Source: Cupriavidus sp. YR651 (GTDB lineage Bacteria > Pseudomonadota > Gammaproteobacteria > Burkholderiales > Burkholderiaceae). Taken from it: DNA of 64,000 bases. Below are positions 42,641-52,122 of this stretch, piece by piece; positions within the stretch are counted from its first letter, which is position 1, and each line of letters begins with the position of its first letter. The DNA is taken from the NCBI RefSeq assembly GCF_900101625.1, contig NZ_FMYZ01000005.1, positions 248,001 to 312,000 on the forward strand, given 5' to 3'. A program made the translations under genes and the position numbers. The notes below the pieces were generated by a model. That model did no database searches, was not told the origin of the DNA, and saw nothing but the letters and a program-made list of their open reading frames with translations.

Positions 42641-43948
42641 GAACGCCAGCACCAGCACCGTCGCGCAGGCTTCCAGCGCCGCCACGAAATACAGGCCCGA
42701 CGACAGCCGGCCCGTATTGGTCTTGAACCAGCCGATCATGTAAGGGGCCACAAAGCCGGCCAGGTTGCCGATCGAGTTGATCAGCGCGATGCCGCCGGCG
42801 GCGGCCGTACCGGCCAGGAAGGCCGACGGCAGCGACCAGAACACCGGGAATGCGGCCAGGATGCCGATCGACGCCACCGTCAGCGCCACCAGTGCCAGCA
42901 CCGCGCTATGCAGCCAGAGACCGGTCAGCGTCAGGCCCACGGCGGCCAGCAGCGTCGCCATCGCGCAGTGCATGCGGCGCTCGCCCGAGCGGTCCGAGTG
43001 AATGCCGTTCAGCACCATCGCGATCGTCCCTGCCACGAAGGGAATCGCCGACACGAGTCCAATCTGCAGGTTGCCCTGCACGCCCAGCTCCTTGATGATC
43101 GACGGCGACCAGAACGCGATCGTCGCGTTGCCGCTCACCACGCAGAAGTAGATCGCGGCGCAGATCCATACCCGGGCGTTGGCAAAGGCATCCTTCAGGG
43201 CCGAATGCTTGGCGGGATCGCGTGCCTCGGCTTCCACATCGCGCGTCACGATGTCCTTTTCCGCCTGGGTCAGCCAGCCGGCATTGGCAGGCTTTTCCGG
43301 CAGGTACATCAGCACGGCGATACCGGCCAGCACCGACGGAATGCCCTCGATGACAAACAGCCACTGCCAGTTGGCCAGGCCGTCCACGCCGTCCATCGCA
43401 CTCATGATGAAGCCTGCCAGCGGCCCGCCGATCACGCCGGCGATGGCGAACGACGTCATGAACAGCCCATTGATGCGGGCCCGGCGCTCGGCCGGAAACC
43501 AGTACGTCAGGTACAGCACCACGCCCGGGAAGAAGCCTGCTTCGAAGATCCCCAGCAGGAAGCGCATCCCGTAGAACTGCGCGGGCGTCTTCACGAAGAT
43601 CATCGCCATCGAGGCCAGCCCCCAGAGGATCGTGATCCGCGCCAGCGTCTTGCGGGCACCGATCTTCTCCAGCAGCAGGTTGCTCGGCACCTCGAACAGG
43701 AAGTAGCCGATGAAGAAAATCCCCGCGCCCAGGCCGTAGACGGCCTCGCTGAACTGCAGGTCCTGCAGCATCTGCAGCTTGGCAAAGCCGACGTTGACAC
43801 GGTCGATCCAGGCCAGGATGAACAGGAAGACGAGGAACGGAATCAGGCGCACGGTGATCTTGCGATACGCCTCGTTGCGTTGCTGAGCCAGTTGCGCGGG
43901 AGGCAGGCTCTCCAGGGCGCCCGGGGCGCCGGTCATCACGGAAGACAT
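42623..43948 (-). CDS. MFS transporter (anion:cation symporter family)
   Basis: 441-residue major facilitator with 12 helices, of the phthalate/tartrate/allantoate permease group. Group features: FILAWIDRVNVGFAKLQM in helix 1, GAGIFFIGYFLFEVPSN in helix 2, and YLTYWFPAERRARING between helices 4 and 5. It likely imports an organic anion, possibly the substrate of the amidase and DUF2848 proteins encoded upstream on the same strand, from which it is separated by a strong hairpin. An intrinsic terminator follows. Confidence 0.9.
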   Translation of the reverse strand: MSSVMTGAPGALESLPPAQLAQQRNEAYRKITVRLIPFLVFLFILAWIDRVNVGFAKLQMLQDLQFSEAVYGLGAGIFFIGYFLFEVPSNLLLEKIGARKTLARITILWGLASMAMIFVKTPAQFYGMRFLLGIFEAGFFPGVVLYLTYWFPAERRARINGLFMTSFAIAGVIGGPLAGFIMSAMDGVDGLANWQWLFVIEGIPSVLAGIAVLMYLPEKPANAGWLTQAEKDIVTRDVEAEARDPAKHSALKDAFANARVWICAAIYFCVVSGNATIAFWSPSIIKELGVQGNLQIGLVSAIPFVAGTIAMVLNGIHSDRSGERRMHCAMATLLAAVGLTLTGLWLHSAVLALVALTVASIGILAAFPVFWSLPSAFLAGTAAAGGIALINSIGNLAGFVAPYMIGWFKTNTGRLSSGLYFVAALEACATVLVLAFIRARR

Positions 43949-43977
43949 CGGTGACTACTCCTTGGGTGTGGTGGGCG

Positions 43978-44002
43978 GGGCCCCGCTACATTGGCGGGGC
44001 CC
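43978..44002 (-). terminator. GC-rich hairpin between amidase and MFS genes
   Basis: Perfect 9-bp arms GGGCCCCGC and GCGGGGCCC with a 7-base loop, downstream of the amidase stop and upstream of the MFS start on the minus strand. It may terminate or attenuate readthrough from the amidase operon into the MFS gene. No clear T-tract. Confidence 0.4.
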
Positions 44003-44096
44003 TCTCGCTGGGCGCTGTGCTGGCGCGCGGCGGCAGGCCGTGGGAATCCGGCCGATTGAAAAATTGCCAGGTTGCTAAATCAAAGACTGCATCACT

Positions 44097-45419
44097 TCAC
44101 GAAAGTCCCTGCTCGATGGCGCCAGCTACCTGCAGCACGCGCGCGTCCTGCCCGAGTAGGCCGCACACGCCGAGGCCAATCCCCTGCGCCACGGGCAGTG
44201 ATGCCGCGCAGCCGTCCAGGAAATTGATCACGCTCGGATTGCGCAGGACCAGGCCGTTGGTGGCGAAGAAGTCTTCGTCACGCTCCAGCGCGTCCAGGCG
44301 CGGTGCGCGCACGGCGACGGTTGGCATCAGCCAGGCGTCGGCGTCGCGCAACCGGTCGGCCGCGCGACGTTGCATGTCACGGCGTGCCGCCAGCAGTTCG
44401 ATGTAGTCCGTCGCGGTCTGCTGTTGCCCCCTGCGAATGCGCTGGGCCACGCGCTGGTCGTAGCGATCGCCCTGCTCGGCCAGCAACGCGCGATGCCACG
44501 TCCACGCCTCGGCAGCGGTCAGGCCGCCACCAGCGTTGATCTCGGGCAGGCGGCGCAGCTCTGGGAAATCGAACGGCACGATGCGGGCACCCAGCGCCGA
44601 CAGGCGCGACAGCGTGGCCTCGAAAGCCTCCGCCACTTCCGCATCGAGCCCGTCGCAGACGAAATCGCGCGTCACATACAGGCGCAGACCAGCGAGGTCG
44701 GCGGGCCGCGTGTCGAGCGTCTGGCCACTCAGCACGGCGTCCATTGCCGCGCAGCAGGCCACTGAACGCGCGAGCGGGCCGGCCGAGTCGAGCGAGGTCG
44801 ACAACGGCACCGCGCCATCGAGCGGCACACGGCGCGCAGTCGGCTTGAATCCCGTCAACCCGCAGAATGCCGACGGAATGCGGATCGAACCACCCGTATC
44901 CGTGCCGAGCGCGGCAACGGCCATCTCCGCGGCAACGCTCACCGCGCCACCCGAGGTCGATCCACCGGCAACCCGCTCCGGATCGAATGGCGTACGCGGT
45001 GTGCCGTAGTGCGGGTTCAGGCCGAGGCCCGAGAACGCAAACTCGCTCATGTTGGTCCGGCCGATCAGCACGGCGCCGGCGGCACGCAGGCGTGCCACGG
45101 CTTCGGCATCGGCCTGCGCCGGGGCATGGCCGTCGAGGGCCTTCGATCCGGCGCGCGTCACCTGCCCACGCACATCGAACAGATCCTTGATCGACACCGG
45201 CAAGCCTGCCAGCGGCGACGCCACCAACCCAGCGGCGCGCGCCTGGTCGGCGGCACGGGCCTGCGCCAGTGCGCCGTCGGCGTCGACCTGCATGAACGCG
45301 GCACCGCCTGCCTGCATGTGACGTTCGATGCGGGCCAGCGCGTCCTCGGTCAGCGCCACGCTCGTGGTGCGGCCCGCCGCGAGCGATGCCGCCAGCGCGG
45401 CAATGGTCGGGGCGCTCAT
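44097..45419 (-). CDS. amidase (amidase signature family)
   Basis: 440-residue serine amidase. The Ser-Ser-Lys triad is visible: Lys of VSIKDLFDV (about residue 77), Ser of GGSTSGGA (about 154) and Ser of DTGGSIR (about 178). It hydrolyses an amide to acid and ammonia. Its ATG overlaps the stop of the DUF2848 gene, so the two form one translational unit. The substrate is unknown; aryl- or alkyl-amides, or ureido acids, are all possible in this family. A second, different amidase is at 55229. Confidence 0.9.
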   Translation of the reverse strand: MSAPTIAALAASLAAGRTTSVALTEDALARIERHMQAGGAAFMQVDADGALAQARAADQARAAGLVASPLAGLPVSIKDLFDVRGQVTRAGSKALDGHAPAQADAEAVARLRAAGAVLIGRTNMSEFAFSGLGLNPHYGTPRTPFDPERVAGGSTSGGAVSVAAEMAVAALGTDTGGSIRIPSAFCGLTGFKPTARRVPLDGAVPLSTSLDSAGPLARSVACCAAMDAVLSGQTLDTRPADLAGLRLYVTRDFVCDGLDAEVAEAFEATLSRLSALGARIVPFDFPELRRLPEINAGGGLTAAEAWTWHRALLAEQGDRYDQRVAQRIRRGQQQTATDYIELLAARRDMQRRAADRLRDADAWLMPTVAVRAPRLDALERDEDFFATNGLVLRNPSVINFLDGCAASLPVAQGIGLGVCGLLGQDARVLQVAGAIEQGLS

Positions 45420-46093
45420 CCGGCCACCGCCAGGCTTTCCACGCGATAGGCGTGGCGCAGCGTCCGGTTGCGTACCGGATCGTGCAGTTCCACTTCAAAG
45501 GCCTCGCCGTGGCCGAGGTCGCCAATGACTGCCTGCGTGCCACAGAACATCGCCGTTCCCGGCGGCAACTGCGGCTCGCCGGTCAGCCGTTCGATCAGGT
45601 CGCGCGGGTCCAGCAGGCGCGTGACCTTGCCTTCCTGATACAGCGCACGCTGACCGTCGCGCACGCGCCAGCAACGCATTTCCAGGCTGTCCCAGTGATC
45701 CATCACCTCATCGAAGCGCCAGATCTCCCGGCCCATCGGCTTGGCGCACATCTGCTTGGAAACGGTCACGTCATAGGCCTCGACCTTGCGGTCGGTGTGG
45801 TCCGAGCCAATGCCGATGTACAGCGCATCGTCGCCCTGCAGCAGCACGAACTCGGTTTCGCCCGAGGAGTCGTCGCGCGGGACTTCCATGGTGGTGTCGG
45901 TGGTCAGGAGCGATGCGGCCAGCGGATAGAACGTCGGCACGGTCGCGGGCGGCTTCACGCCCAGCGCCTGCAGCTCCTCGATGTGATGCTGGACGGCGTC
46001 CTTGTCGCGGCCGGTCCAGCCGGCGATGATCAGACGTTCGACGTCGAGGGCGAGCGCGCCCCCGCCGGCTACCTGGAAATTCAGTGTCGGCAT
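45416..46093 (-). CDS. DUF2848 family protein
   Basis: 225-residue cytoplasmic protein of the DUF2848 family. Recognisable blocks are IIAGWTGRDKDAVQHHIEEL, VPTFYPLAASLLTT, GSDHTDRKVE and the late FCGTQAVIGDLGHGEAFEVEL. Family members resemble fumarylacetoacetate hydrolase-fold proteins, but no activity is established. It is coupled to the amidase gene and 35 bases downstream of the GntR gene, so it may process the amidase product. Confidence 0.85.
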   Translation of the reverse strand: MPTLNFQVAGGGALALDVERLIIAGWTGRDKDAVQHHIEELQALGVKPPATVPTFYPLAASLLTTDTTMEVPRDDSSGETEFVLLQGDDALYIGIGSDHTDRKVEAYDVTVSKQMCAKPMGREIWRFDEVMDHWDSLEMRCWRVRDGQRALYQEGKVTRLLDPRDLIERLTGEPQLPPGTAMFCGTQAVIGDLGHGEAFEVELHDPVRNRTLRHAYRVESLAVAG

Positions 46094-46128
46094 TGCGTAC
46101 TACCTTGTTACGAGGGGAAAAGGGTCGG

Positions 46129-46827
46129 TCAGAGCGTCCGGATGATGTTCTTCCGGAATTCGTCGATGTGTTCGCGGATGGCCTCGCGCACCGCCGGCAC
46201 GTCGCGCCGCTCGAGGGCGTCGACGATCTCCAGGTGCTCCTGGTAGACGTTCTCCAGGTGCTGCGGATCGGACAGCGAGAGGAACCAGAATCGCGCCTGC
46301 TTTTCATGCAGGCCGCGCAGCAGTTCGGCCAGCACGCGGTTGCGCGACGCGGCCGACATGGCGGTATGGAACTTGAGATCCAGCGAGGCCAGCGCGGGGA
46401 TATCGCGCCTGGCGATCAGGTCCGGCGAGCGGTCGACGATGTCGCGCATCGCCTTGAAATCGCTGTCGTGGCCGCGTTCGCAGGCCAGCGTGGCGCACAG
46501 CACCTCGTTGGTCGCGCGCACTTCGATCATGTCGAGCACTTCGTTCAGGGACAGCGGCGTCACCAGCACACCCTTGCGCGGGAGGATGGACACCAGCCCT
46601 TCCACTTCCAGCCGATGCAGCGCCTGATGGACCGGCGTGCGCCCCAGCCCCAGCAGCGCGGCCACCTGCGCTTCGTTCAGCGGTTCGCCGGGACGGAACT
46701 CGCACGCGATGATGCGGCGCTTGATTTCGGTGTAGGCATGCTCGCGCATCGCCGCGCCGCTCTGGGCCGGCGTGGGAACTGCGGCGGTGGGATCGGGATT
46801 GCCGACCAGCCGGATGGGATTGGCCAC
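46129..46827 (-). CDS. GntR-family regulator (FadR subfamily, FCD domain)
   Basis: 232-residue regulator: winged helix at about 25-90 (AYTEIKRRIIACEFRPGEPLNEAQVAALLGLGRTPVHQAL) and a helical FCD effector domain from about 100, with metal-binding His in the DLKFHTAM and HLEIVDAL segments. I chose the GTG at 46827; the first ATG (at MREHAYTEI, 46749) would still keep the DNA-binding domain. It is the first gene of the GntR-DUF2848-amidase operon and is divergent from an IclR gene. Confidence 0.88.
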   Translation of the reverse strand: MANPIRLVGNPDPTAAVPTPAQSGAAMREHAYTEIKRRIIACEFRPGEPLNEAQVAALLGLGRTPVHQALHRLEVEGLVSILPRKGVLVTPLSLNEVLDMIEVRATNEVLCATLACERGHDSDFKAMRDIVDRSPDLIARRDIPALASLDLKFHTAMSAASRNRVLAELLRGLHEKQARFWFLSLSDPQHLENVYQEHLEIVDALERRDVPAVREAIREHIDEFRKNIIRTL

Positions 46828-46866
46828 GGGATCTCGCTCTGATTCGTTTGAAGTTGCTGTGATACT

Positions 46867-46882
46867 AGTGTGATATTTCACT
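46867..46882. promoter_or_regulatory. palindromic candidate GntR operator
   Basis: AGTG-N2-ATAT-N2-CACT, 40 bases before the GntR start. Overlapping it is a direct repeat of TGTGATA at 46858 and 46869, spaced by 11 bases. Either could be the autoregulatory site of the GntR protein. Confidence 0.4.
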
Positions 46883-46961
46883 GCGCACAACCCGGTATTT
46901 TCTAGGGGTAAACGCCGATCCTGCGCCAAAGACCATGGCAACCCGTATCATGGCCAATCCG

Positions 46962-46986
46962 TTATGAATCGATAATCGATTCATAA
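46962..46986. promoter_or_regulatory. perfect 25-bp palindrome, probable IclR operator
   Basis: Arms TTATGAATCGAT and ATCGATTCATAA around a single central A. It is AT-rich in a GC-rich genome and lies 72 bases before the IclR start and 135 bases before the GntR start. Such long symmetric sites are typical for dimer-of-dimers IclR proteins. It may serve both divergent promoters. Confidence 0.7.
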
Positions 46987-47057
46987 ATATCTTGGTGCAA
47001 TATGCAGCCATCGTGGTGCAGCGGTCCCGACGGTGGTGCCGGAATCCGATCCTTCTC

Positions 47058-47864
47058 ATGAACGCCCCCGCCGGCTCACACGCCGCTGCCGACCCCGAGC
47101 GCCCCGACCCGCTCTTCAACCAGTCACTGGAAAAAGGCCTGGAAGTGCTGCGCGCCTTCAGCGCCGTGCATCGCACGCTGACACTGTCCGAGCTGGCCGC
47201 GCTGACCGGCATGACCAAGAGCTCCGCGCAGCGGACCGTGCATACGCTGGAGCGGCTCGGCTACGTCGACAAGCACCCGCAGACGCGCCGCTTCCGCCTG
47301 ACGCCGAAGGTGATGGAGATCGGCTACAACTACCTGGCCGCCGACGCGCTGATTCCAATTGCCAGCCCCTACCTGTCGCAACTGGCCAATGCGAGCGGCG
47401 AGACGGCCAACCTGACCGAGCCCGTGGGGCTCGACATGGTCTACGTGGCACAGCTGATGACCGCCAAGCACATGCCCGTACTCACGCCCGTGGGCATGCG
47501 GATTCCGATGTACTGCACGAGCTCCGGCCGGGCCTACCTGAGCACGCTGCCCGACGCGCAGGTGCGGGCGATGCTCGAGGCGTCCACGCGCGTGCCGCGC
47601 ACGCCGGCCACGCTCACCGATGTCGATGCGATCTTCGAGCGCGTGGTGGCCTGCCGTGGCGTGGGCTATGCCTGCAATGAAGAGGAACTGTTCCTGGGCG
47701 ATATGGGCGTCGGCGCGCCAATCGTGAACAGCCAGGGCGTGGCCGTTGGCGCGGTACACGTGTCGCCGCCGGCCAGCCGCTGGACGATGGCCGAGGCGCA
47801 GCGCAAGCTCGCGCCCCTGGTGATCGAATGCGCGTGGGCGATTTCCCGATCGATCGGGCACTGA
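47058..47864 (+). CDS. IclR-family transcriptional regulator
   Basis: 268-residue IclR protein. The N-terminal helix-turn-helix is at about 25-85 (LTLSELAALTGMTKSSAQRTVHTLERLGY). The effector domain runs from about 95 to 260, with the TSSGRAYLS loop and CNEEELFLGDMGVGAPI. It is divergent from the GntR-DUF2848-amidase operon and convergent with the Zn-amidohydrolase. It probably senses an intermediate of this catabolic cassette. Confidence 0.92.
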   Translation: MNAPAGSHAAADPERPDPLFNQSLEKGLEVLRAFSAVHRTLTLSELAALTGMTKSSAQRTVHTLERLGYVDKHPQTRRFRLTPKVMEIGYNYLAADALIPIASPYLSQLANASGETANLTEPVGLDMVYVAQLMTAKHMPVLTPVGMRIPMYCTSSGRAYLSTLPDAQVRAMLEASTRVPRTPATLTDVDAIFERVVACRGVGYACNEEELFLGDMGVGAPIVNSQGVAVGAVHVSPPASRWTMAEAQRKLAPLVIECAWAISRSIGH

Positions 47865-47892
47865 AACGCCCTGAGAGGGATTGAGGGCAGCA

Positions 47893-47908
47893 AGGGGCCG
47901 GAGCCCCT
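47893..47908. terminator. hairpin between convergent IclR and amidohydrolase genes
   Basis: AGGGGC and GCCCCT arms with a 4-base CGGA loop in the 65-base gap between converging stops. Compact and stable; no T-tract. Confidence 0.4.
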
Positions 47909-47929
47909 CCTCTCCGGAACGTCTGCCTC

Positions 47930-49177
47930 TTAGCGCGCGTGAGCCAGCATCGCTTGCAGCAAGACATTGGCGCCCGCCTCGATATGCTCGGGCAGCGCAT
48001 CCTCCAGTTCGTTGTGGCTGATGCCGTCCTTGCAAGGCACGAAGATCATCCCGGTCGGCGCGCGCTGGGCCACGTAGACCGCGTCGTGCCCCGCCCCGCT
48101 CACCACGTCCATGTGCGGCAGCCCCAGCGCCGCCGCCGCGCGGCGCACGCTGTCCACGCATTCGGGCGCAAACAGGCACGGCTCGAACTTGACGACCTGG
48201 CGGATCTTCACGCGCACCGCCGCCATATCGGCGATGCCGGCGAACGCCGCGCGCATGGCGGCATCCATGCGATCCAGCCCGTCCTGCGCGAGGTTGCGGA
48301 AATCCACCGTGAAATCCACGCGCCCTGGAATCACGTTGCGTGAGTTCGGCTTGACCTCGACATAGCCCACCGTGCCGCGGCCGTGCGGCGCTTCGTCCCG
48401 CGCGATGCGATTCACGGCCTCGATCATCCGCGCCGACGCCAGCAGCGCGTCATGGCGCAATGCCAGCGGCGTGGGCCCCGCATGCGCGTCCTGGCCGGTC
48501 ACCGTCACGTCATACCACTGCTGGCCGAGCGCGCCGGAGACCACGCCGATCGGCAGTCCGGCCGCTTCCAGCACAGGGCCCTGCTCGATATGCGCCTCGA
48601 AGTAGGCCGCGAACATGCCACCGGGCACCTCGCCAGCCGGGTGCTCGCCGCGATAGCCGATGGCGGTCAGCGCATCGCCCACGCTTACGCCGTCGCGATC
48701 CTGCTGCCGTCGCGCGTCCCCGGCCCCGAACACGCCGGCAAACACCCCCGAGCCCATCATGACCGGCGTGAAGCGGGTGCCCTCCTCGTTGGTCCAGAAC
48801 GCCACCTCCAGCGGCGCGCGCGTGACGATGCCCAGGTCATCGAGCCTGCGCATGACCTCCAGCCCTGCCAGCACGCCGAAGTTGCCATCGAACTTGCCAC
48901 CGGAGGGCTGCGTATCGATGTGGCTGCCCGTGGCGACCGCACGGGCACGAGGGTCGCTGCCGGCGCGCCGCGCGAACACGTTGCCGATCTCGTCCACGCG
49001 CACATCGAGTCCCGCGTCGCGACACCACTGCACCACCAGGTCTCGGCCCTTGCGGTCTTCGTCGGTCAGCGCGATGCGGCAAACGCCGCCCTTTGGCGTG
49101 GCGCCAATCGCGCCCAGATCCATCAGCGATTGCCACAGCCGGGCGCCATTGATGCGGGGAAGGTGGTGCGAATCCAT
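47930..49177 (-). CDS. Zn-dependent N-carbamoylase/allantoate amidohydrolase family
   Basis: 415-residue M20-type amidohydrolase (hydantoinase/carbamoylase family: N-carbamoyl-L-amino acid hydrolase, beta-ureidopropionase, allantoate amidohydrolase). Zn ligands in motifs GSHIDTQPSGGKFDG, WTNEEGTRF and the late KDGISHNE; the dimer-domain His in GQDAHAGPTP. FEAHIEQGPVLE is also conserved. It removes the carbamoyl group to give an amino acid, CO2 and ammonia. Divergent, with 170 bases between starts, from the peptide-type ABC operon that may import its substrate. Confidence 0.92.
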   Translation of the reverse strand: MDSHHLPRINGARLWQSLMDLGAIGATPKGGVCRIALTDEDRKGRDLVVQWCRDAGLDVRVDEIGNVFARRAGSDPRARAVATGSHIDTQPSGGKFDGNFGVLAGLEVMRRLDDLGIVTRAPLEVAFWTNEEGTRFTPVMMGSGVFAGVFGAGDARRQQDRDGVSVGDALTAIGYRGEHPAGEVPGGMFAAYFEAHIEQGPVLEAAGLPIGVVSGALGQQWYDVTVTGQDAHAGPTPLALRHDALLASARMIEAVNRIARDEAPHGRGTVGYVEVKPNSRNVIPGRVDFTVDFRNLAQDGLDRMDAAMRAAFAGIADMAAVRVKIRQVVKFEPCLFAPECVDSVRRAAAALGLPHMDVVSGAGHDAVYVAQRAPTGMIFVPCKDGISHNELEDALPEHIEAGANVLLQAMLAHAR

Positions 49178-49347
49178 ATCTGCCTTGTTTGCTCTTGAGT
49201 GAATGGCAAAGACCCGTGTTGCAAGAAGCAGACCACCGGCCAACCTTCGACAGCCAGTGCCGCGCCCCGCGGATCGCCGACAGCGACGTCCTCCGACTGG
49301 CACATGACTTGCTTGAATGGACGCAGCCCTTCCCCCAACCAGGAGCA

Positions 49348-51033
49348 ATGCCTGTGAACCACCCCATGTCCTCCCACGCGAAAGGTTTCTCCGCTGCCAT
49401 CCGGTCCGTATCCGCCGCCGTCGCCCTGTCCCTGCTCGCCCTGCCCGGCGCCGCGATGGCTGAAAAGGTGCTGCGCATCGGCATGACCGCCGCCGATATC
49501 CCGCGCACGCTCGGCCAGCCCGACCAGGGCTTCGAGGGCAACCGCTTCACCGGCATCCCCCTGTACGACGCGCTGACGCAATGGGATCTCTCCAAGGGCA
49601 ACGGCCCCAGCCTGCTGATTCCAGGCCTGGCCACCGAGTGGAAGGTGGAGGCCACCGACAAGACCAAATGGACCTTCAGGCTGCGTCCCGGCGTGAAGTT
49701 CCACGACGGCTCGCCGTTCAATGCGGACGCCGTGGTGTGGAACGTCAACAAGGTGCTCGACAAGACCGCGAGGCAATTCGACCCGAGCCAGGTCGGCGTG
49801 ACGGCATCGCGCATGCCCACGCTGCGCAGCGCCAGAAAGATCGACGACATGACCGTCGAACTAGTGACGGCGGAGCCCGATTCGTTCCTGCCGTACAACG
49901 TGTCGAACCTGTTCATGGCGTCGCCCACGCAATGGGAAAAGAAGCTGGCCGCCGTGCCGGCATCGGTCACGGACCCGGCCGAGCGCAGCAAGCAGGCGTG
50001 GGTCGCATTCGCCGCCGATGCCTCCGGCACGGGTCCGTTCAGGATGACGCGCTTCGTGCCGCGCGAGCGCCTGGAAGTGGCAAGGAACGCGAGCTACTGG
50101 GACGCCAGGCGCGTGCCGAAGATCGACAAGGTCGTGATGGTGCCGATGCCTGAGGCCAACGCGCGCACGGCCGCGTTGCTCTCGGGCCAGGTGGACTGGA
50201 TCGAGGCGCCCGCGCCGGATGCGATCGCGCAGATCAAGAGCCGCGGCTTCGAGGTCTACGCCAACGCCCAGCCGCACATGTGGCCGTGGCAACTCTCGTT
50301 CGCGCCGAATTCCCCGTGGCTGGACAAGCGCGTGCGCCAGGCCGCCAACCTCTGCGTCAACCGCGCGGGCCTGAAGACACTGCTGGGCGGCTACATGGCC
50401 GAGGCAAAGGGGATTGTGGAATCCGGCAACCCGTGGTGGGGCAATCCGACGTTCGACATCAAGTACGACGCCAACGCGGCGCGCAAGCTGATGACGGAAG
50501 CCGGCTACTCCGCCGCCAAGCCGCTCAAGGTCAAGGTGCAAGTCTCGGCGTCCGGGTCCGGCCAGATGCAGCCGCTGCCGATGAACGAGTACGTGCAGCA
50601 GAACCTCAAGGAATGCTTCTTCGACGTCGATTTCGATGTGGTCGAGTGGAACACCCTGTTCACCAACTGGCGGATCGGCGCCAAGGACCCGAGCGCGCAC
50701 GGCGCCAATGCGATCAACGTGAGCTTCGCGGCGATGGACCCGTTCTTTGCGATGGTGCGCTTCGTCAGCACCAAGACGCAGCCACCGGTGTCGAACAACT
50801 GGGGCTTCTTTGGCAACCCGGAGTTCGACAAGCTGATCGAGAACGCGCGCACCTCGTTCGACGAAAAATCGCGTGACGCGGCGCTGGCCCGGTTGCATGC
50901 GCGCATCGTCGAGGAATCCCCGTTCGTGCTGATCGCCCATGACGTGGGCCCGCGCGCGATCTCGAAGAAGGTCAAGGGCGTCGTGCAACCGCAGAGCTGG
51001 TTCATCGATATCGCGACCATGTCGATGGATTGA
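49348..51033 (+). CDS. ABC transporter substrate-binding protein, family 5
   Basis: 561-residue periplasmic receptor of the dipeptide/oligopeptide/nickel class. A Sec signal ends at AMAEK (about residue 37). Family features are LATEWKVEATDKTKWTFRLRPGVKFHDG and the later GTGPFRMTRFVPRERLEV. The AGGAG at 49341 precedes the ATG. It heads a complete importer operon (two permeases, two ATPases). With an amidohydrolase on one side and an amidase on the other, the ligand may be a small amide or N-carbamoyl compound rather than a peptide. Confidence 0.92.
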   Translation: MPVNHPMSSHAKGFSAAIRSVSAAVALSLLALPGAAMAEKVLRIGMTAADIPRTLGQPDQGFEGNRFTGIPLYDALTQWDLSKGNGPSLLIPGLATEWKVEATDKTKWTFRLRPGVKFHDGSPFNADAVVWNVNKVLDKTARQFDPSQVGVTASRMPTLRSARKIDDMTVELVTAEPDSFLPYNVSNLFMASPTQWEKKLAAVPASVTDPAERSKQAWVAFAADASGTGPFRMTRFVPRERLEVARNASYWDARRVPKIDKVVMVPMPEANARTAALLSGQVDWIEAPAPDAIAQIKSRGFEVYANAQPHMWPWQLSFAPNSPWLDKRVRQAANLCVNRAGLKTLLGGYMAEAKGIVESGNPWWGNPTFDIKYDANAARKLMTEAGYSAAKPLKVKVQVSASGSGQMQPLPMNEYVQQNLKECFFDVDFDVVEWNTLFTNWRIGAKDPSAHGANAINVSFAAMDPFFAMVRFVSTKTQPPVSNNWGFFGNPEFDKLIENARTSFDEKSRDAALARLHARIVEESPFVLIAHDVGPRAISKKVKGVVQPQSWFIDIATMSMD

Positions 51034-51162
51034 GCCGCCGCATTGCCGAGGGTTGGTGCCTCGCTTCCGTCGGGCGGGAGCGAGGCACGAACAAGTGGCA
51101 CACGCGCCCTGTCACCTTCCCGCCTCCCGCTCGCCTACTCGTCCACTCGCCGGCCACAGACC

Positions 51163-52113
51163 ATGACTTACCTGCTCCGCCGCATCCTGTATGCGTTGCC
51201 AATCCTGCTGGGGGTCGCGCTGCTGTGCTTCTCCCTGGTCCATATCGCGCCCGGCGATCCGCTGGTTTCCGTCCTGCCGCCCGACGCCTCCGAAGACCTC
51301 CGGCGTCAGCTGACCGCGCTGTACGGCTTCGACAAGCCGTTCCTAGAGCAATTTGCCCACTGGCTCGTGCGCGCGCTGCACGGTGACCTGGGCACATCCA
51401 TCGCCACCAGCCGCCCCGTGATGTCCGAGGTATCGGGTGCCGTCATCAACTCGATCCGTCTGGCCTCCGTCGCCACGCTGATCGGCTTCACGTTCGGTTG
51501 CCTGTTCGGCTTCGTGGCCGGCTATATGCGCGATTCCGTGTCGGACCGCGTCGCCTCGTTCCTCTCGGTGCTCGGCGTCAGCATTCCGCATTACTGGCTC
51601 GGCATGGTGCTGGTGATCGCGTTTTCGGTGTTGCTGGGCTGGCTCCCGGCGACGGGTGCCGGTCCGGGCGGCTCCGGCGACTGGACATGGGACTGGGAGC
51701 ACCTGCAGTACATGCTGCTGCCGGCCGTGACGATGTCCGTGATCCCGATGGGCATCGTCGCCCGCACGATCCGCGCGCTGGTGGCGGAAATCCTCTCCAA
51801 CGAATTCATCGTCGGCCTGCGGGCGCGCGGACTGTCCGATCTCGCGGTGTTCCGCCACGTGGTCAAGAACGTCGCGCCGACCGCGCTGTCCGTCATGGGC
51901 CTGCAACTCGGCTACCTGCTCGGCGGCTCCATCCTCATCGAGACCGTGTTCTCGTGGCCTGGTACCGGATTCCTGCTGAACTCGGCCATTTTCCAGCGCG
52001 ATTTCCCGCTGCTGCAAGGCACGATCCTTGTGCTGGCGGTGTTCTTCGTGCTGCTCAACCTGCTGGTGGACGCGTTGCAGACGCTGTTCGACCCCCGCAT
52101 CCAGCGTAACTGA
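51163..52113 (+). CDS. ABC transporter permease (DppB-like)
   Basis: 316-residue membrane protein starting MTYLLRRILYALPILLGVALL, the DppB-type first helix, with the periplasmic HIAPGDPL segment, six helices and the EAA loop GLRARGLSDLAVFRHVVKN near residue 225. It partners the following DppC-like permease. Located 129 bases after the receptor gene. Confidence 0.93.
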   Translation: MTYLLRRILYALPILLGVALLCFSLVHIAPGDPLVSVLPPDASEDLRRQLTALYGFDKPFLEQFAHWLVRALHGDLGTSIATSRPVMSEVSGAVINSIRLASVATLIGFTFGCLFGFVAGYMRDSVSDRVASFLSVLGVSIPHYWLGMVLVIAFSVLLGWLPATGAGPGGSGDWTWDWEHLQYMLLPAVTMSVIPMGIVARTIRALVAEILSNEFIVGLRARGLSDLAVFRHVVKNVAPTALSVMGLQLGYLLGGSILIETVFSWPGTGFLLNSAIFQRDFPLLQGTILVLAVFFVLLNLLVDALQTLFDPRIQRN

Positions 52114-52122
52114 GGCGCCGCC

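Noticed and set aside
42560..43954. 464-codon plus-strand frame opposite the MFS gene
   Set aside because: Antisense shadow, His/Arg/Gln-rich, no domain; the minus-strand MFS protein is clear.
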